Origin: a bacterium
GTDB taxonomy: Bacteria > SAR324 > XYD2-FULL-50-16
NCBI GenBank assembly: GCA_018829445.1
Contig: JAHJTV010000001.1
Span: forward strand, 26,100 to 90,099
Direction: 5' to 3'
DNA length: 64,000 bases
The position numbers and the translations under genes were made by a program. Each line of letters opens with the position of its first letter. Position 1 is the stretch's first letter. The notes under the pieces are model-generated. The model did no database searches. It was not told the origin of the DNA and saw only the letters and a program-made list of their open reading frames with translations. Below, one piece after another: positions 55,103 to 63,868 of the stretch.

Positions 55103-56079
55103 CTAGATGGCCTGTTTAGCTAGGTTGTCAAACGGGCTTTTAACGCTCTTCCCTCCGGTGTTCAGCACATGTGTATAAATCATGGTTGTGCTGACATCTT
55201 TGTGCCCCAGTAGCTCCTGCACTGTTCGAATATCATACCCCGATTCCAATAAATGCGTTGCAAAACTGTGCCTGAAAGTATGACAGGTTCCACGCTTGTT
55301 GACATCGGCTTTTATTACAGCTTTTTTCACTGAAGCCTGCAGATAGTCTTTTGATAGATGATGCCTGCGTTGAATCCCAGATCTGGGATCAATGGAAATC
55401 CTGTCAGCCGGAAACAGGTATTGCCATTTAAACTCAAACGCTGCATTTTTCCATTTCCTTTCCAATGCGCAAGGAAGAAAGACGCTTCCATAACCAGCTG
55501 CAAGGTCTCGTTCATGGAGAATCTTCACTTTGTCAATCTGCTTTTTTAAACTATCGATTAATTGTGTAGGTAAAATCGTGGACCTGTCCTTTAGACCTTT
55601 ACCATCACGAACAATAATCTGCTTGTATCCAAAATCTACATCCTGAACTCTAAGATGAAGGCATTCCATCAATCTTAAACCCGAACCATACAGCAAAGAC
55701 GTCATGAGAGACTTTTGCCCATCTATCAGAGTTATCACTTTTTGTACTTCTTCAACCTAAAAACTACAGGTAGTTTTTTAGGTCGTTTTGACCACTTTAT
55801 ATTCTCAATCCATTCAAGATTTACCTTCAACACCTCCTTATAAAGGAAAAGAATTGCACACAAAGCCTGATTCTGAGTCGAAGAAGCAACATTACCCTGC
55901 ACCACGAGGGAGTTTATAAACCGCATTACATGATCTTCCCCCAAATCTTTTGGATGATGTTTATGATGAAAGTAAATATATCGTTTTATCCAGGCAACGT
56001 ATGATTTTTCTGTTCGGATACTGTAATGCCTGCCTCTAATGGCCCATCGAACCTGATCTAATAACCGCTGTGATTTCAT
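55103..56079 (-). pseudogene. intI: Integron integrase IntI with a frameshift
   Basis: The two parts together form a complete IntI-type tyrosine recombinase of about 325 residues. The N-terminal part (ATG 56079, GAGG upstream) ends [13 protein letters not shown]. The C-terminal part starts [16 protein letters not shown] and has [13 protein letters not shown], the IntI-specific extra helix region ([10 protein letters not shown]...[11 protein letters not shown]), [27 protein letters not shown] and MIYTHVL, so all catalytic residues are present. One base is missing near 55756 (an AGGG probably became AGG), putting a stop after KKYKK. Either a real knock-out or a sequencing error. It points away from the cassette array, the normal integron layout. 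Confidence 0.88.
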
Positions 56080-56085
56080 GAGCAC

Positions 56086-56730
56086 CTCAATTATTAAAAT
56101 TGTTTAAAGAAAACATATTTTCACCAAAGAAGACTCCCTAAACGGTCAAAATGTTGTTGAAGACTAAAGCCTCTGAATTTATCCAACTTCGATTAAACCT
56201 AAAATCTTTTCTTAAACCTTCTATTTACGAAACTCTTCAGATGCACTTTTTTGCATCCCTACAGAATCAAAATACACCCGATTTATCCACCATCAATATT
56301 CTTGTGGTGTCTTTATGTTCACCTTATTTGATTTAAAACAGCCTTGTCAAGCGTTTGAAAATATCCGGTATTATCGGAAAAATGATCAATCAGGAAAAAC
56401 CGCCCGACAATATCTACCTTCACCAGTTTATTGTTGCTTTTTGCCAACATTTTTGTGGTTTAACCAGACAATTGTCTGCTATTAGCAACGATAATCCCTT
56501 AATATAATGAAGTATCGCCAAATCCAGGCAATAAAAGAATCTCCTTTTCAAATGCTGGTATTAGCCAATATTTTTTCAAAACAAAACGGTTACGATTCCA
56601 CACAAATAAGCTTAGAATTCATATATTTGATTGACCAAATCAAACAAACATGGCACTTATCAATATAGTTAATCACCGGTGTAATATAAAGTTATGCTGT
56701 TAATACAAAATTCTAATTGAGACTATTCAA
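56086..56730 (+). promoter_or_regulatory. attI candidate and integron leader region
   Basis: The gap between intI and the first cassette. AAAGTTATGC at 56689-56698 resembles the recombination core of attI/attC sites (GTTRRRY), giving a probable crossover at 56691. A perfect palindrome CAGACAATTGTCTG lies at 56465-56478. The 600 bp gap is longer than a normal attI, so a decayed cassette may be inside it. No convincing gene is seen. Confidence 0.5.
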
Positions 56731-57627
56731 ATGCCTCTATTCAAAATAGAAAAGCAAAAGATATTGCCAATTAAATCTTTAGCTTTTTCAAAAGAAAAGG
56801 AAATTCAAGAATTAACAGAAAATAATATTGAGGCAATATTTGGTTTGCAGTTTGTTTCGACTGAATTTGCAGTTGATAAATTCAGAATTGACACAGTTGC
56901 TTTTGATAGTGAAACAAATTCATTTATTTTAATTGAATACAAAAAATCTCAAAATTTTAGTGTGATAGACCAAGGGTATGCATATTTGTCCTTGATGCTT
57001 AATCGCAAAGCGGATTTTGTTCTCAAATACAATGAAGTTTTTGGAAAATCAGAGAATACTCAATTCTTCGATTGGTCCCAATCTCGAGTTATATTCGTAT
57101 CACCGTCTTTTACCGACTTTCAAATTCAAGCGATCGATTATAAAGATCTACCGATAGAGTTATGGGAAGTAAAAGCATATGAAAACAGCATCATTAGATA
57201 CGATCCAATAAAATCGCAAATTGCATCTCAAGCAACAATTACAACAATTTCTAAACCAAGCAAGACCGTCAATTCGGTAAATAAGGAAATACAGGTGTTC
57301 ACTGAGGAATACTTAATAGAGAACTCCTCACAAGAAATTGTTGAAGCATATCATGCTATCAAAAAAATGATTTATGAAATCAATAATGATGTTGAAGAAA
57401 AAGTCAAAAAAACAATGAATTGCTTTTATGCTGACGGCAAGGGTCTAATATGGGTATCTCCTCTTAAAAACAAAATAATACTTTACTTAAGGAAAGGTGA
57501 TTACACAGATAAAGCTGGTGTCCCGATTCCTCCTGGATGGGGAAACTATCCAGAAATACGTTTGGCGTCACACGAAATTGACCTATACTTTGTCAAAAAG
57601 TTAATTGAAAGGGCCAATTCATATTAA
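56731..57627 (+). CDS. PD-(D/E)XK nuclease-like protein with DUF5655 C terminus (cassette 1)
   Basis: 298 residues. The N-terminal half has a restriction-type core: FRIDTVAFD (Asp54) then SFILIEYKKSQ with Glu69 and Lys71, a D-(E)xK arrangement resembling archaeal NucS-like and anti-phage nucleases. The C-terminal part (about 205-295, MIYEINNDVEEKVKKTMNCFYADGKGLIWVSP...) is DUF5655-like. A nuclease role in host defence or repair is likely but not proven. It has no strong ribosome site; it may rely on leader transcription from the integron platform. Followed by attC site 1. Confidence 0.78.
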   Translation: MPLFKIEKQKILPIKSLAFSKEKEIQELTENNIEAIFGLQFVSTEFAVDKFRIDTVAFDSETNSFILIEYKKSQNFSVIDQGYAYLSLMLNRKADFVLKYNEVFGKSENTQFFDWSQSRVIFVSPSFTDFQIQAIDYKDLPIELWEVKAYENSIIRYDPIKSQIASQATITTISKPSKTVNSVNKEIQVFTEEYLIENSSQEIVEAYHAIKKMIYEINNDVEEKVKKTMNCFYADGKGLIWVSPLKNKIILYLRKGDYTDKAGVPIPPGWGNYPEIRLASHEIDLYFVKKLIERANSY

Positions 57628-57650
57628 CCGTTGATTTAATTACATATTGA

Positions 57651-57729
57651 GCATAACGAGTGTTTCCAGCTGACGTCACCCGCCGCTCGTTCCTCGCTCT
57701 GGGCAACGCAACTGAAACTGGTGTTAGAA
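57651..57729 (+). repeat. attC site 1
   Basis: Starts GCATAACGAG, ends GTGTTAGAAA, with imperfectly paired arms (TGTTTCCAGCTGACG and CAACTGAAACTGGTG) and a GC-rich centre rich in CGCTCGTT/CTCGCTC. It ends the first cassette and joins to the next gene, whose apparent early start at 57721 is actually part of this site. Confidence 0.7.
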
Positions 57730-57738
57730 AATCAAACC

Positions 57739-58164
57739 ATGGAAACCATCAACACAATTGAACTAACGGATGAAAACGTTTTTCCAGACGAAGGAGTTTT
57801 AAAAAAAGTATTGGGTCGATCATTCAATGCTTACTTAGAACTCTTAAAGCTATTCTCTGACAATGAGTTAACACATGAGTGGCGATATTACAGAGATGGA
57901 AAGGCATGGTTGTGCAAAGTGCAAAAAAAGAAAAAAACAATTGTTTGGATGTCAGCATGGAAAGGTTACATGCAGGCAACGATTTATTTCCCCTTAAGAT
58001 TTCTTGATGACGTTTTGGAATTAAAAATTACTGAAGAGTCAAAAATCAAAATAATGAAAACAAAAAATGTTGGTAAGTCAAAACCCTGCATATTTGAAAT
58101 AAGAAACAAAAAAGTAATCAAAGACCTTGAAAAGGTCATGAATTTCAAAATCGTGATCAAATAA
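57739..58164 (+). CDS. DUF3788-family protein (cassette 2)
   Basis: About 141 residues starting METINTIELTDENVFPDEG. The order LKKVLGRSFNAYLELLKLF, EWRYYRDGKAWLCKVQKKKKTIVWMSAW and IYFPLRFLDDVLELKI is that of the DUF3788 family, small proteins common in mobile DNA and integrons; function is unknown. I place the start at the ATG 57739 because the earlier GTG is within the attC core. Confidence 0.78.
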   Translation: METINTIELTDENVFPDEGVLKKVLGRSFNAYLELLKLFSDNELTHEWRYYRDGKAWLCKVQKKKKTIVWMSAWKGYMQATIYFPLRFLDDVLELKITEESKIKIMKTKNVGKSKPCIFEIRNKKVIKDLEKVMNFKIVIK

Positions 58165-58176
58165 CCAAATCAGATT

Positions 58177-58293
58177 TCTAACAAGTGCATCCAGTTGACC
58201 GCAATCGCCTTCAGTGGGTGCAAGTACAGAGAACTTGGCAAATTCATCATTAAAAAACCATCAGTGCAGCGGCAACTGATGCATGAGTTATGT
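58177..58293 (+). repeat. attC site 2
   Basis: Left arm CTAACAAGTGCATCCAGTTG and right arm CAACTGATGCATGAGTTATG pair closely, with GACCGC/GCGGC next to them; about 70 bases of loop lie between. The left core is TCTAACA, the right core GTTATGT. It overlaps the apparent early start of the next gene, which therefore starts at 58318. Confidence 0.72.
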
Positions 58294-58317
58294 TCTAAAC
58301 TTCAAAATATCAATATT

Positions 58318-59559
58318 ATGAAGGATATAAAACTCATTAAAATCAAAAAATTAAAGACAAAAGAGATATATCATGTCTCTTTAGATGGTAAAGATACAGG
58401 TTTTAAAGGGTGTGAAAAATATAAGAACGGGACAATCAAAAGGTTTCCGTACTATGAAAGGGATGGAATCATTATTCAGAAATACGATTCAATAAAATGC
58501 ATTACTACAAGCGCAAAAACTCAACCTAAATCAGGTATTTCAACAAATGAATCAAAGGGATTTGGATTTACTAATCCAAAGGGTGTTGCAAGTTTCTTTT
58601 ACTATTTTCAAAATCGGTTCCCAAATGTTTCTGAAGTTGAATTTATTGCAAGCGGTAAAACTAAGATACTGGGGAATAAGCTTCATATTACATTAAAGGA
58701 TTTCTATGCACTGGAAAAGCAAACAGATACTTTTGTAAAGGCTAAAAGGAATGAAGGAGAAAACCTATATCAAAGAATATTGTCGACAGTATTTCCAAAA
58801 AAGATTTCTCCACCAGATAGAAAAAAATATGTTCCTGGTTCTTTATCTGGGTATCTAAAGGAGTTCATCAATATAGAACTATCTTCTGAGGACCAACTGG
58901 ATCTCAAAGAGGTATTTGTAAATTCAGAATTATCTACAGAAACTCTAATTTCAACTAGAACAGAGTTAGATATTGTTTATTTTGAGGATGTAATCGAAGA
59001 GTTTGAAAAACTGTATTGTCAAGTTACAGAAACTAATACCCTTGAAGAAAGGTGGCAAACATTTTTTAAGAAACACACTTGGATCTTTTCACAGATTTTT
59101 TCTTTTCCAGCAGTGTTTCTGAAAGATAAAGTAAATGTTGGAGGACATTCAATTTCTGGAAACACTGATAAGGTTGTAGATTTTTTATACAAAAATAAGA
59201 TCACAAACAATATTGCATTTATTGAGATTAAGACACATCTGGCAAGCATCACCAACAGAACTCCTTATAGAAAACCAAATATCTTCTCAATAAGCCCGGC
59301 TCTTAGTGGCGCAATTGTGCAAGTCCTAGATCAACGGAATAGATTACTAAAAAACTTTCATTCAATTGTCGGTGATTCCGGTAAATCTCTGAATTCAACT
59401 TGCGTTGTAGTTGCAGGAGATACAAAAAGCTTGAAGAAAAAAGGTCAAAAAGAGTCATTTGAGTTATTCAGATGGAGCAATAAAGACGTAATAATCATCC
59501 CGTTTGATGAGCTAATCGAAAAAGTTAAAATTTTGCTTTCAATATTCAAGAAACAATAA
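58318..59559 (+). CDS. Shedu-type nuclease (SduA-like, DUF4263) (cassette 3)
   Basis: About 413 residues. The C-terminal third matches Shedu/DUF4263: ERWQTFFKKHTWIFSQIF followed by GGHSISGNTDKVVDFLYK and NIAFIEIKTHLASI, giving the PD-(D/E)XK residues Asp (near 285) and Glu-x-Lys (near 300). Shedu is a known single-gene antiphage system in bacteria. The N-terminal part is variable and is probably the sensor or DNA-binding region, as in other Shedu proteins. The true start is likely ATG 58318, because earlier codons belong to attC site 2. Confidence 0.8.
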   Translation: MKDIKLIKIKKLKTKEIYHVSLDGKDTGFKGCEKYKNGTIKRFPYYERDGIIIQKYDSIKCITTSAKTQPKSGISTNESKGFGFTNPKGVASFFYYFQNRFPNVSEVEFIASGKTKILGNKLHITLKDFYALEKQTDTFVKAKRNEGENLYQRILSTVFPKKISPPDRKKYVPGSLSGYLKEFINIELSSEDQLDLKEVFVNSELSTETLISTRTELDIVYFEDVIEEFEKLYCQVTETNTLEERWQTFFKKHTWIFSQIFSFPAVFLKDKVNVGGHSISGNTDKVVDFLYKNKITNNIAFIEIKTHLASITNRTPYRKPNIFSISPALSGAIVQVLDQRNRLLKNFHSIVGDSGKSLNSTCVVVAGDTKSLKKKGQKESFELFRWSNKDVIIIPFDELIEKVKILLSIFKKQ

Positions 59560-59564
59560 AAAAA

Positions 59565-59653
59565 CATAACAAAAGTTTTAGCCAGCGTTTTTCACCGCTC
59601 CGTTCGCTTAGCTCTCTACGCTCTGAAAAACGCTGGCTAAACTGGCATTAAAT
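59565..59653 (+). repeat. attC site 3
   Basis: Core CATAAC, long paired arms TTTAGCCAGCGTTTTTCA and TGAAAAACGCTGGCTAAA, and a GC-rich loop with CGCTCCGTTCGCTTAGCTC. Right core ATTAAAT is degenerate. Confidence 0.78.
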
Positions 59654-59669
59654 TCTTGAAGGAGGCTTG

Positions 59670-60395
59670 ATGCCGTTATTTCCTCCAAAAATCATAAATT
59701 TCATTACAAAATCTGTTTACTGGGCAGACCGCTTTGTCAGATCAGATTTAATAAGGGGTTATATAGCCGATGAAAATGACTATACATCCAACTTAACCTG
59801 CGAGATTAGGCGGCAAATAAACTCAAAAAACTGCCCAAATCTACATGCAATTTCGATAGTGATGAAACCCAGTTTTGAAAGAAAAACAGGAAGCGATGCT
59901 TGTATAATTCTCTCAAATCAAAACGAATTCAAAATCTGTCTATTTGAAGCAAAATGGCCTAGGCTAAGTACGCATAAAGACTATTGGGACTATATCCAAA
60001 TAGCGGCAAAACAATCGCATTTTTCTGAGCAGATCAAAAAACAACATACAATTTCACGCACATTTGCAATATGGGAAATGTTCTATTGTGAATTTGAATT
60101 TATGAAACAACCACATTGGTTAAATGATTTTCATTCTTCTTGTATCTGGCACGATGATGCATATTTGGCATTCAATAGCAGGAATAATTCAAATAAATGG
60201 ACTGACATTGAACTAGAAAACCTTATAATAACAGCAAATAATCACTATAAAACAACCATTGATAATCTTGTTAATGAAGTCTGCCAGTGTAACAAAGGTA
60301 AGGTTTTTAATGGCAATGACTACTTTTCGGTTTTTGAGGAAATGGCAATACCTCAAGAAGCATTGTTAATCGAATATACAAGTTCAGAAGAATAA
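59670..60395 (+). CDS. Unknown EAK nuclease-like protein (cassette 4)
   Basis: About 241 residues, no family that I recognise. A possible PD-(D/E)XK-like core is seen: KTGSDACIIL (near 70-80) and FKICLFEAKWPR (near 86-97), with Asp and Glu-x-Lys at the expected places. The C-terminal part is aromatic and charged. Good ribosome site GGAGG four bases before the ATG; the frame also reaches TTG 59667. It has its own cassette between attC sites 3 and 4. Confidence 0.72.
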   Translation: MPLFPPKIINFITKSVYWADRFVRSDLIRGYIADENDYTSNLTCEIRRQINSKNCPNLHAISIVMKPSFERKTGSDACIILSNQNEFKICLFEAKWPRLSTHKDYWDYIQIAAKQSHFSEQIKKQHTISRTFAIWEMFYCEFEFMKQPHWLNDFHSSCIWHDDAYLAFNSRNNSNKWTDIELENLIITANNHYKTTIDNLVNEVCQCNKGKVFNGNDYFSVFEEMAIPQEALLIEYTSSEE

Positions 60396-60397
60396 AA

Positions 60398-60517
60398 CAT
60401 AACAAAGCCACGAAGAGGGGCCACAATCGCCTTCAAATAGGAAGAGCACATCATTTATGGTGAATTATTTGTCTAATCAAAATCAGTGTATCGGACGATT
60501 ATGGCCGGTGCTATGAA
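60398..60517 (+). repeat. attC-like site 4 (degenerate)
   Basis: Left core CATAACAAAGCC. The left sequence GGCCACAATCG pairs with CGATTATGGCC at the right; the right core (GTGCTATGAAAG) is poor. About 120 bases. Taken with the neighbouring cassettes it is likely an attC, but the most decayed one. Confidence 0.5.
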
Positions 60518-60558
60518 AGAAAAATGGACTGATGAATGACTATTAGGAGATAAAGCAA

Positions 60559-61758
60559 ATGGTCAAATTTAATCTGGTAAGAGAATTACGCGAACTTAAA
60601 AACCAGCTTTCTTATTCCAAAAAATATGGATTCTTCTTTGGTGCTGGGACATCATGTGCTTTGGGAGTACCAAATATAGCAGCGTTAACAGGAAAGGTAG
60701 AAGATGCTCTACACGGTGATCAACTATCAAACTTTAAAATAATAAAAGATGATCTCACATCTACCTACCCAGATAAAACTCCAAATATCGAAGATATTCT
60801 GAATCAATTGCGTCAAATCAGATCAATTACTGGGGAAAGAGACGATAAAAGTTACCTGAATATAAGTGGAAAGTTTGCAAAAGATCTAGATAATGAAATT
60901 TGTAAACATATTTACAAAATCATTTGCGAAAGCGAAGCGAGGGTTGATCTTTCAAACACCAAGAAGTTTTTTGCTTGGTTAAATATGCAAAACAGAGACT
61001 ATTCAAAAGAAATCTTCACATCAAATTATGATTTAATTTTAGAAAAGTCCTTAGAAGAAATACGAATCCCATACTTTGACGGATTTGTCGGATCATATGA
61101 ACCGTTTTTTTGGCCTGAAAGTATTGACAAATTCGTTGAACGTTCAGATTTAACTCAGAATTGGATCAGGTTATGGAAAATCCACGGCTCTTTGAGCTGG
61201 TTTTGGAAGATAAACAGTGACACTAATTCGCACAATATTATCCGAGTCGGAAAGATCTCAGACATAGAAAACATTGATAATGAGCTTGTTATATATCCTT
61301 CCAAAGAAAAATATGATTCTTCCAAAAAACAACCATTCATTTCATATTTTGATCGCTTAAAAAGTGTTTTATTGAGTGGAGAACGCCTTTTTATATTTAG
61401 CGGATATTCATTTTCTGACCAGCACATCAATGAGATTATATTCAATTCACTACGACAAAATAATAGATTATTCATTTTGGTTTTCTTTTATCAGGATTCA
61501 GAAGTAGAGGAGCTATACAAAGTATCCTCACCTTACTTAAATTTGACTGTTTTTGGTCCTACAAAAACAATTATCAACGGAACGCTTGGTGAATGGGAAT
61601 ACAAAGAAGACGATTTAAAACAAAATGAGAATTCAGAAAGCTATTGGGACAACACAAGCAATAGATTAACATTAGGTGATTTTAATCGTTTTGTAGATTT
61701 CTTAGTCACAAACTCTGGAAAAAAAGAAAACATTGAGGAAATTGCAAGTGGACAATGA
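60559..61758 (+). CDS. SIR2-domain defence protein (cassette 5)
   Basis: 399 residues. The SIR2 NAD-binding fold is evident: FFFGAGTSCALGVPN near 26-40, EIFTSNYDLILEKSL near 150 and the catalytic-like His in KIHGSLSWFW near 205. Bacterial SIR2-like proteins deplete NAD+ during phage infection. Followed by a HerA-like ATPase overlapping by 11 bp, the arrangement of SIR2-HerA antiphage systems. AGGAGA lies seven bases before the start. Confidence 0.85.
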   Translation: MVKFNLVRELRELKNQLSYSKKYGFFFGAGTSCALGVPNIAALTGKVEDALHGDQLSNFKIIKDDLTSTYPDKTPNIEDILNQLRQIRSITGERDDKSYLNISGKFAKDLDNEICKHIYKIICESEARVDLSNTKKFFAWLNMQNRDYSKEIFTSNYDLILEKSLEEIRIPYFDGFVGSYEPFFWPESIDKFVERSDLTQNWIRLWKIHGSLSWFWKINSDTNSHNIIRVGKISDIENIDNELVIYPSKEKYDSSKKQPFISYFDRLKSVLLSGERLFIFSGYSFSDQHINEIIFNSLRQNNRLFILVFFYQDSEVEELYKVSSPYLNLTVFGPTKTIINGTLGEWEYKEDDLKQNENSESYWDNTSNRLTLGDFNRFVDFLVTNSGKKENIEEIASGQ

Positions 61759-63511
61759 AATTACATATCTTGGCAAAGTAATTAGAGTTGATTCGAGTAC
61801 TGTCGAAGTTGAAGTATCAGATGAGATCCCTTCTGCTGCGCCAATCATAAATGGTCGTTTATATAAAATTGGACAGATAGGTACTTTTGTAAAAATGCCA
61901 ATGGGTAATATTACGACCTATGGAATAGTGTCTTCTGTTAGTAATACACCAGGTAAAACTGATGATAGTCAAGTAAGTCAAGTTGCTGGGTCACGCTTTC
62001 TGAGTGTGCAGCTTGTCGGTGAAAAAATTGGAGATGATGATTTTGAGAAAGGCATCGGTACTTACCCGACAATCAATGATGAGGTTCATCTTGTAATTGA
62101 AAAGGACTTGTTTGATATATACGGAGAGAAAGATGCTGGCTCAATTGAAATAGGCAAGCACTCTTCCTCCGACAATTTAAGTGTTTATGTAGACATTCAT
62201 AAACTCATATTGCGCCATTGTGCAATTCTTGGTTCAACAGGAAGTGGAAAGTCCAATACTACTGTCAGTATTCTTAAAGCCATATTGAACGATTATAATG
62301 GCTCAAGGGTTATCTTAGTTGACCCACATGGTGAATATTCCACAGCGTTTCCGAATGCAAAGGTATACAAAATAAATGACTCCAAAAATCCCCTGTTTAT
62401 TCCCTTTTGGTTGATGAACTTCGATGAATTAGCCTATTTTCTTGTTGGAGCTAAGCCTACTGATGATCAAAGACCAGAACATAGATTGTTCAGAGAGCTT
62501 ATTACTAATTTTAAGAAAAGAAACTTCCAACTAAAATCGGGTGATGTAAATCCAGACTTCATTACTGCTGACTCTCCAATTCCATTTAATGCCAGAAAAC
62601 TTTGGTATGAAATGAATTGGTGGTTAAACGCAACTTTTTCAGAATCCAACAAAGATAAGCAAACTAAAGACACAGCGAAATTGTTGGACGATGGAAACTA
62701 TAATGAGTTAAAACCCGCAGAATTTGAACCTTATCCTATGAGCAACGTTGCTCCTTACAAGTCAAAACACCAGGAGTACTATTCCTATGAAAAAAAACTT
62801 CTGTCTCGCCTAAAAGACTCTAGATTTGACTTTATGTTCAACCCAGGCGATTACAAAGATGAGTCATCATCAAAGGACTTACACAATTTGCTAAACGAAT
62901 GGATTGGAAGTGATAGTAAGCTGGCAATACTTGACCTCAGTGGAGTTCCATTTGAAGTATTAGATATCGCAATTGGACTAATTACTAGATTTGTTTACGA
63001 CAGCATGTTCTGGGGGCGGAATGAGTCATATACAGGTAAAAACCGCCCGCTCTTGCTGGCTTATGAAGAAGCCCATGGTTATTTAAACAAGAATGACAAT
63101 AACAGTTATTCAAAGACAGCAGTAGAACGAATATTTAAAGAAGGACGTAAATTTGGCGTTGGTGCATTGGTCATCTCTCAAAGGCCTTCAGAGATTTCAG
63201 AAACTATTCTTGCTCAAATAGGAACCCTGATGGCATTACGATTAACAAATTCAGGAGATCAATCTATTGTTAAGTCTTCATCTCCGGATAATCTAAATAG
63301 TCTGATTGATTTACTACCTTCTTTAAGAATTGGTGAAGCTGTTATTGTTGGCGAATCAATCAAAATCCCTTCAAGAATCAGAGTAAAACTAAATAATCCA
63401 AGGCCAACAAGTGAAGACCCCAAACTTGTAGAGTGCTGGAGCAAAACGCATGATATTTCTGATGAAAATTATAAATCAGTAGTTACGAAAATAAGAGAAC
63501 AAAAATTATAA
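61748..63511 (+). CDS. HerA-type DNA translocase/ATPase (cassette 5)
   Basis: About 587 residues. HerA N-terminal barrel-like part (about 1-130), then the ATPase with Walker A ILGSTGSGKSNTT near 160, VILVDPHGEYS near 190 and Walker B LLLAYEEAHGYL near 434, plus ISQRPSEIS sensor motif. It should form a hexamer that partners the SIR2 protein, as in the known SIR2-HerA system. I favour the GTG start at 61748, where GAGGAAA lies nine bases upstream, over a TTG at 61733. Confidence 0.85.
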   Translation: MDNEITYLGKVIRVDSSTVEVEVSDEIPSAAPIINGRLYKIGQIGTFVKMPMGNITTYGIVSSVSNTPGKTDDSQVSQVAGSRFLSVQLVGEKIGDDDFEKGIGTYPTINDEVHLVIEKDLFDIYGEKDAGSIEIGKHSSSDNLSVYVDIHKLILRHCAILGSTGSGKSNTTVSILKAILNDYNGSRVILVDPHGEYSTAFPNAKVYKINDSKNPLFIPFWLMNFDELAYFLVGAKPTDDQRPEHRLFRELITNFKKRNFQLKSGDVNPDFITADSPIPFNARKLWYEMNWWLNATFSESNKDKQTKDTAKLLDDGNYNELKPAEFEPYPMSNVAPYKSKHQEYYSYEKKLLSRLKDSRFDFMFNPGDYKDESSSKDLHNLLNEWIGSDSKLAILDLSGVPFEVLDIAIGLITRFVYDSMFWGRNESYTGKNRPLLLAYEEAHGYLNKNDNNSYSKTAVERIFKEGRKFGVGALVISQRPSEISETILAQIGTLMALRLTNSGDQSIVKSSSPDNLNSLIDLLPSLRIGEAVIVGESIKIPSRIRVKLNNPRPTSEDPKLVECWSKTHDISDENYKSVVTKIREQKL

Positions 63512-63531
63512 ATTCCAGATAGGAGAATAAC

Positions 63532-63744
63532 ATGGACAGAAAAAACGTTGATTCATCAATGATTCGTAGTATTGGCTATGATTCGGGTAGTTCTACGCTT
63601 GAAGTAGAATTCAATAGTGGAGCAGTGTGGCAATATTTTGATTTTCCAGAATCTCTTTGGTATGAGTTTGAATCTGCGGCGTCTCATGGAAAATTCTTTC
63701 ATCGAGAGATTAAAAACCAATATTCTGAATCAAGAGTTGCTTGA
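63532..63744 (+). CDS. KTSC-domain protein (cassette 5)
   Basis: 70 residues matching the KTSC domain: VDSSMIRSIGYDSGSSTLEVEFNSGAVWQYFDFP near 5-38, a small beta-rich domain. AGGAG precedes the ATG. It begins 20 bp after the HerA gene, without an attC in between, so it probably is the third gene of one operon-like cassette. A link with SIR2-HerA defence is inferred only from the position. Confidence 0.75.
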   Translation: MDRKNVDSSMIRSIGYDSGSSTLEVEFNSGAVWQYFDFPESLWYEFESAASHGKFFHREIKNQYSESRVA

Positions 63745-63749
63745 AATCA

Positions 63750-63868
63750 CATAACAAAAAACTAGAGCTGACGGCTTAGCGCCCACGGTGGGGTCGAATT
63801 TTGCTTTCTTAGCAAATGTATCATTCACATAGAGTTCGATGCAGCCGCAGCTCAGTTAAGCGTTGTCG
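63750..63868 (+). repeat. attC site 5
   Basis: Left core CATAACAAAAAACTAGAGCTGACGGC and right arm GCAGCCGCAGCTCAGTTAAGCGTTGT pair well around a long loop. The right core is interrupted or altered by the start of the group II intron-like sequence. Confidence 0.65.

Noticed and set aside
56151..56336. 61-codon open frame in the integron leader
   Set aside because: No ribosome site or recognisable motif; not flanked by attC sites on both sides.
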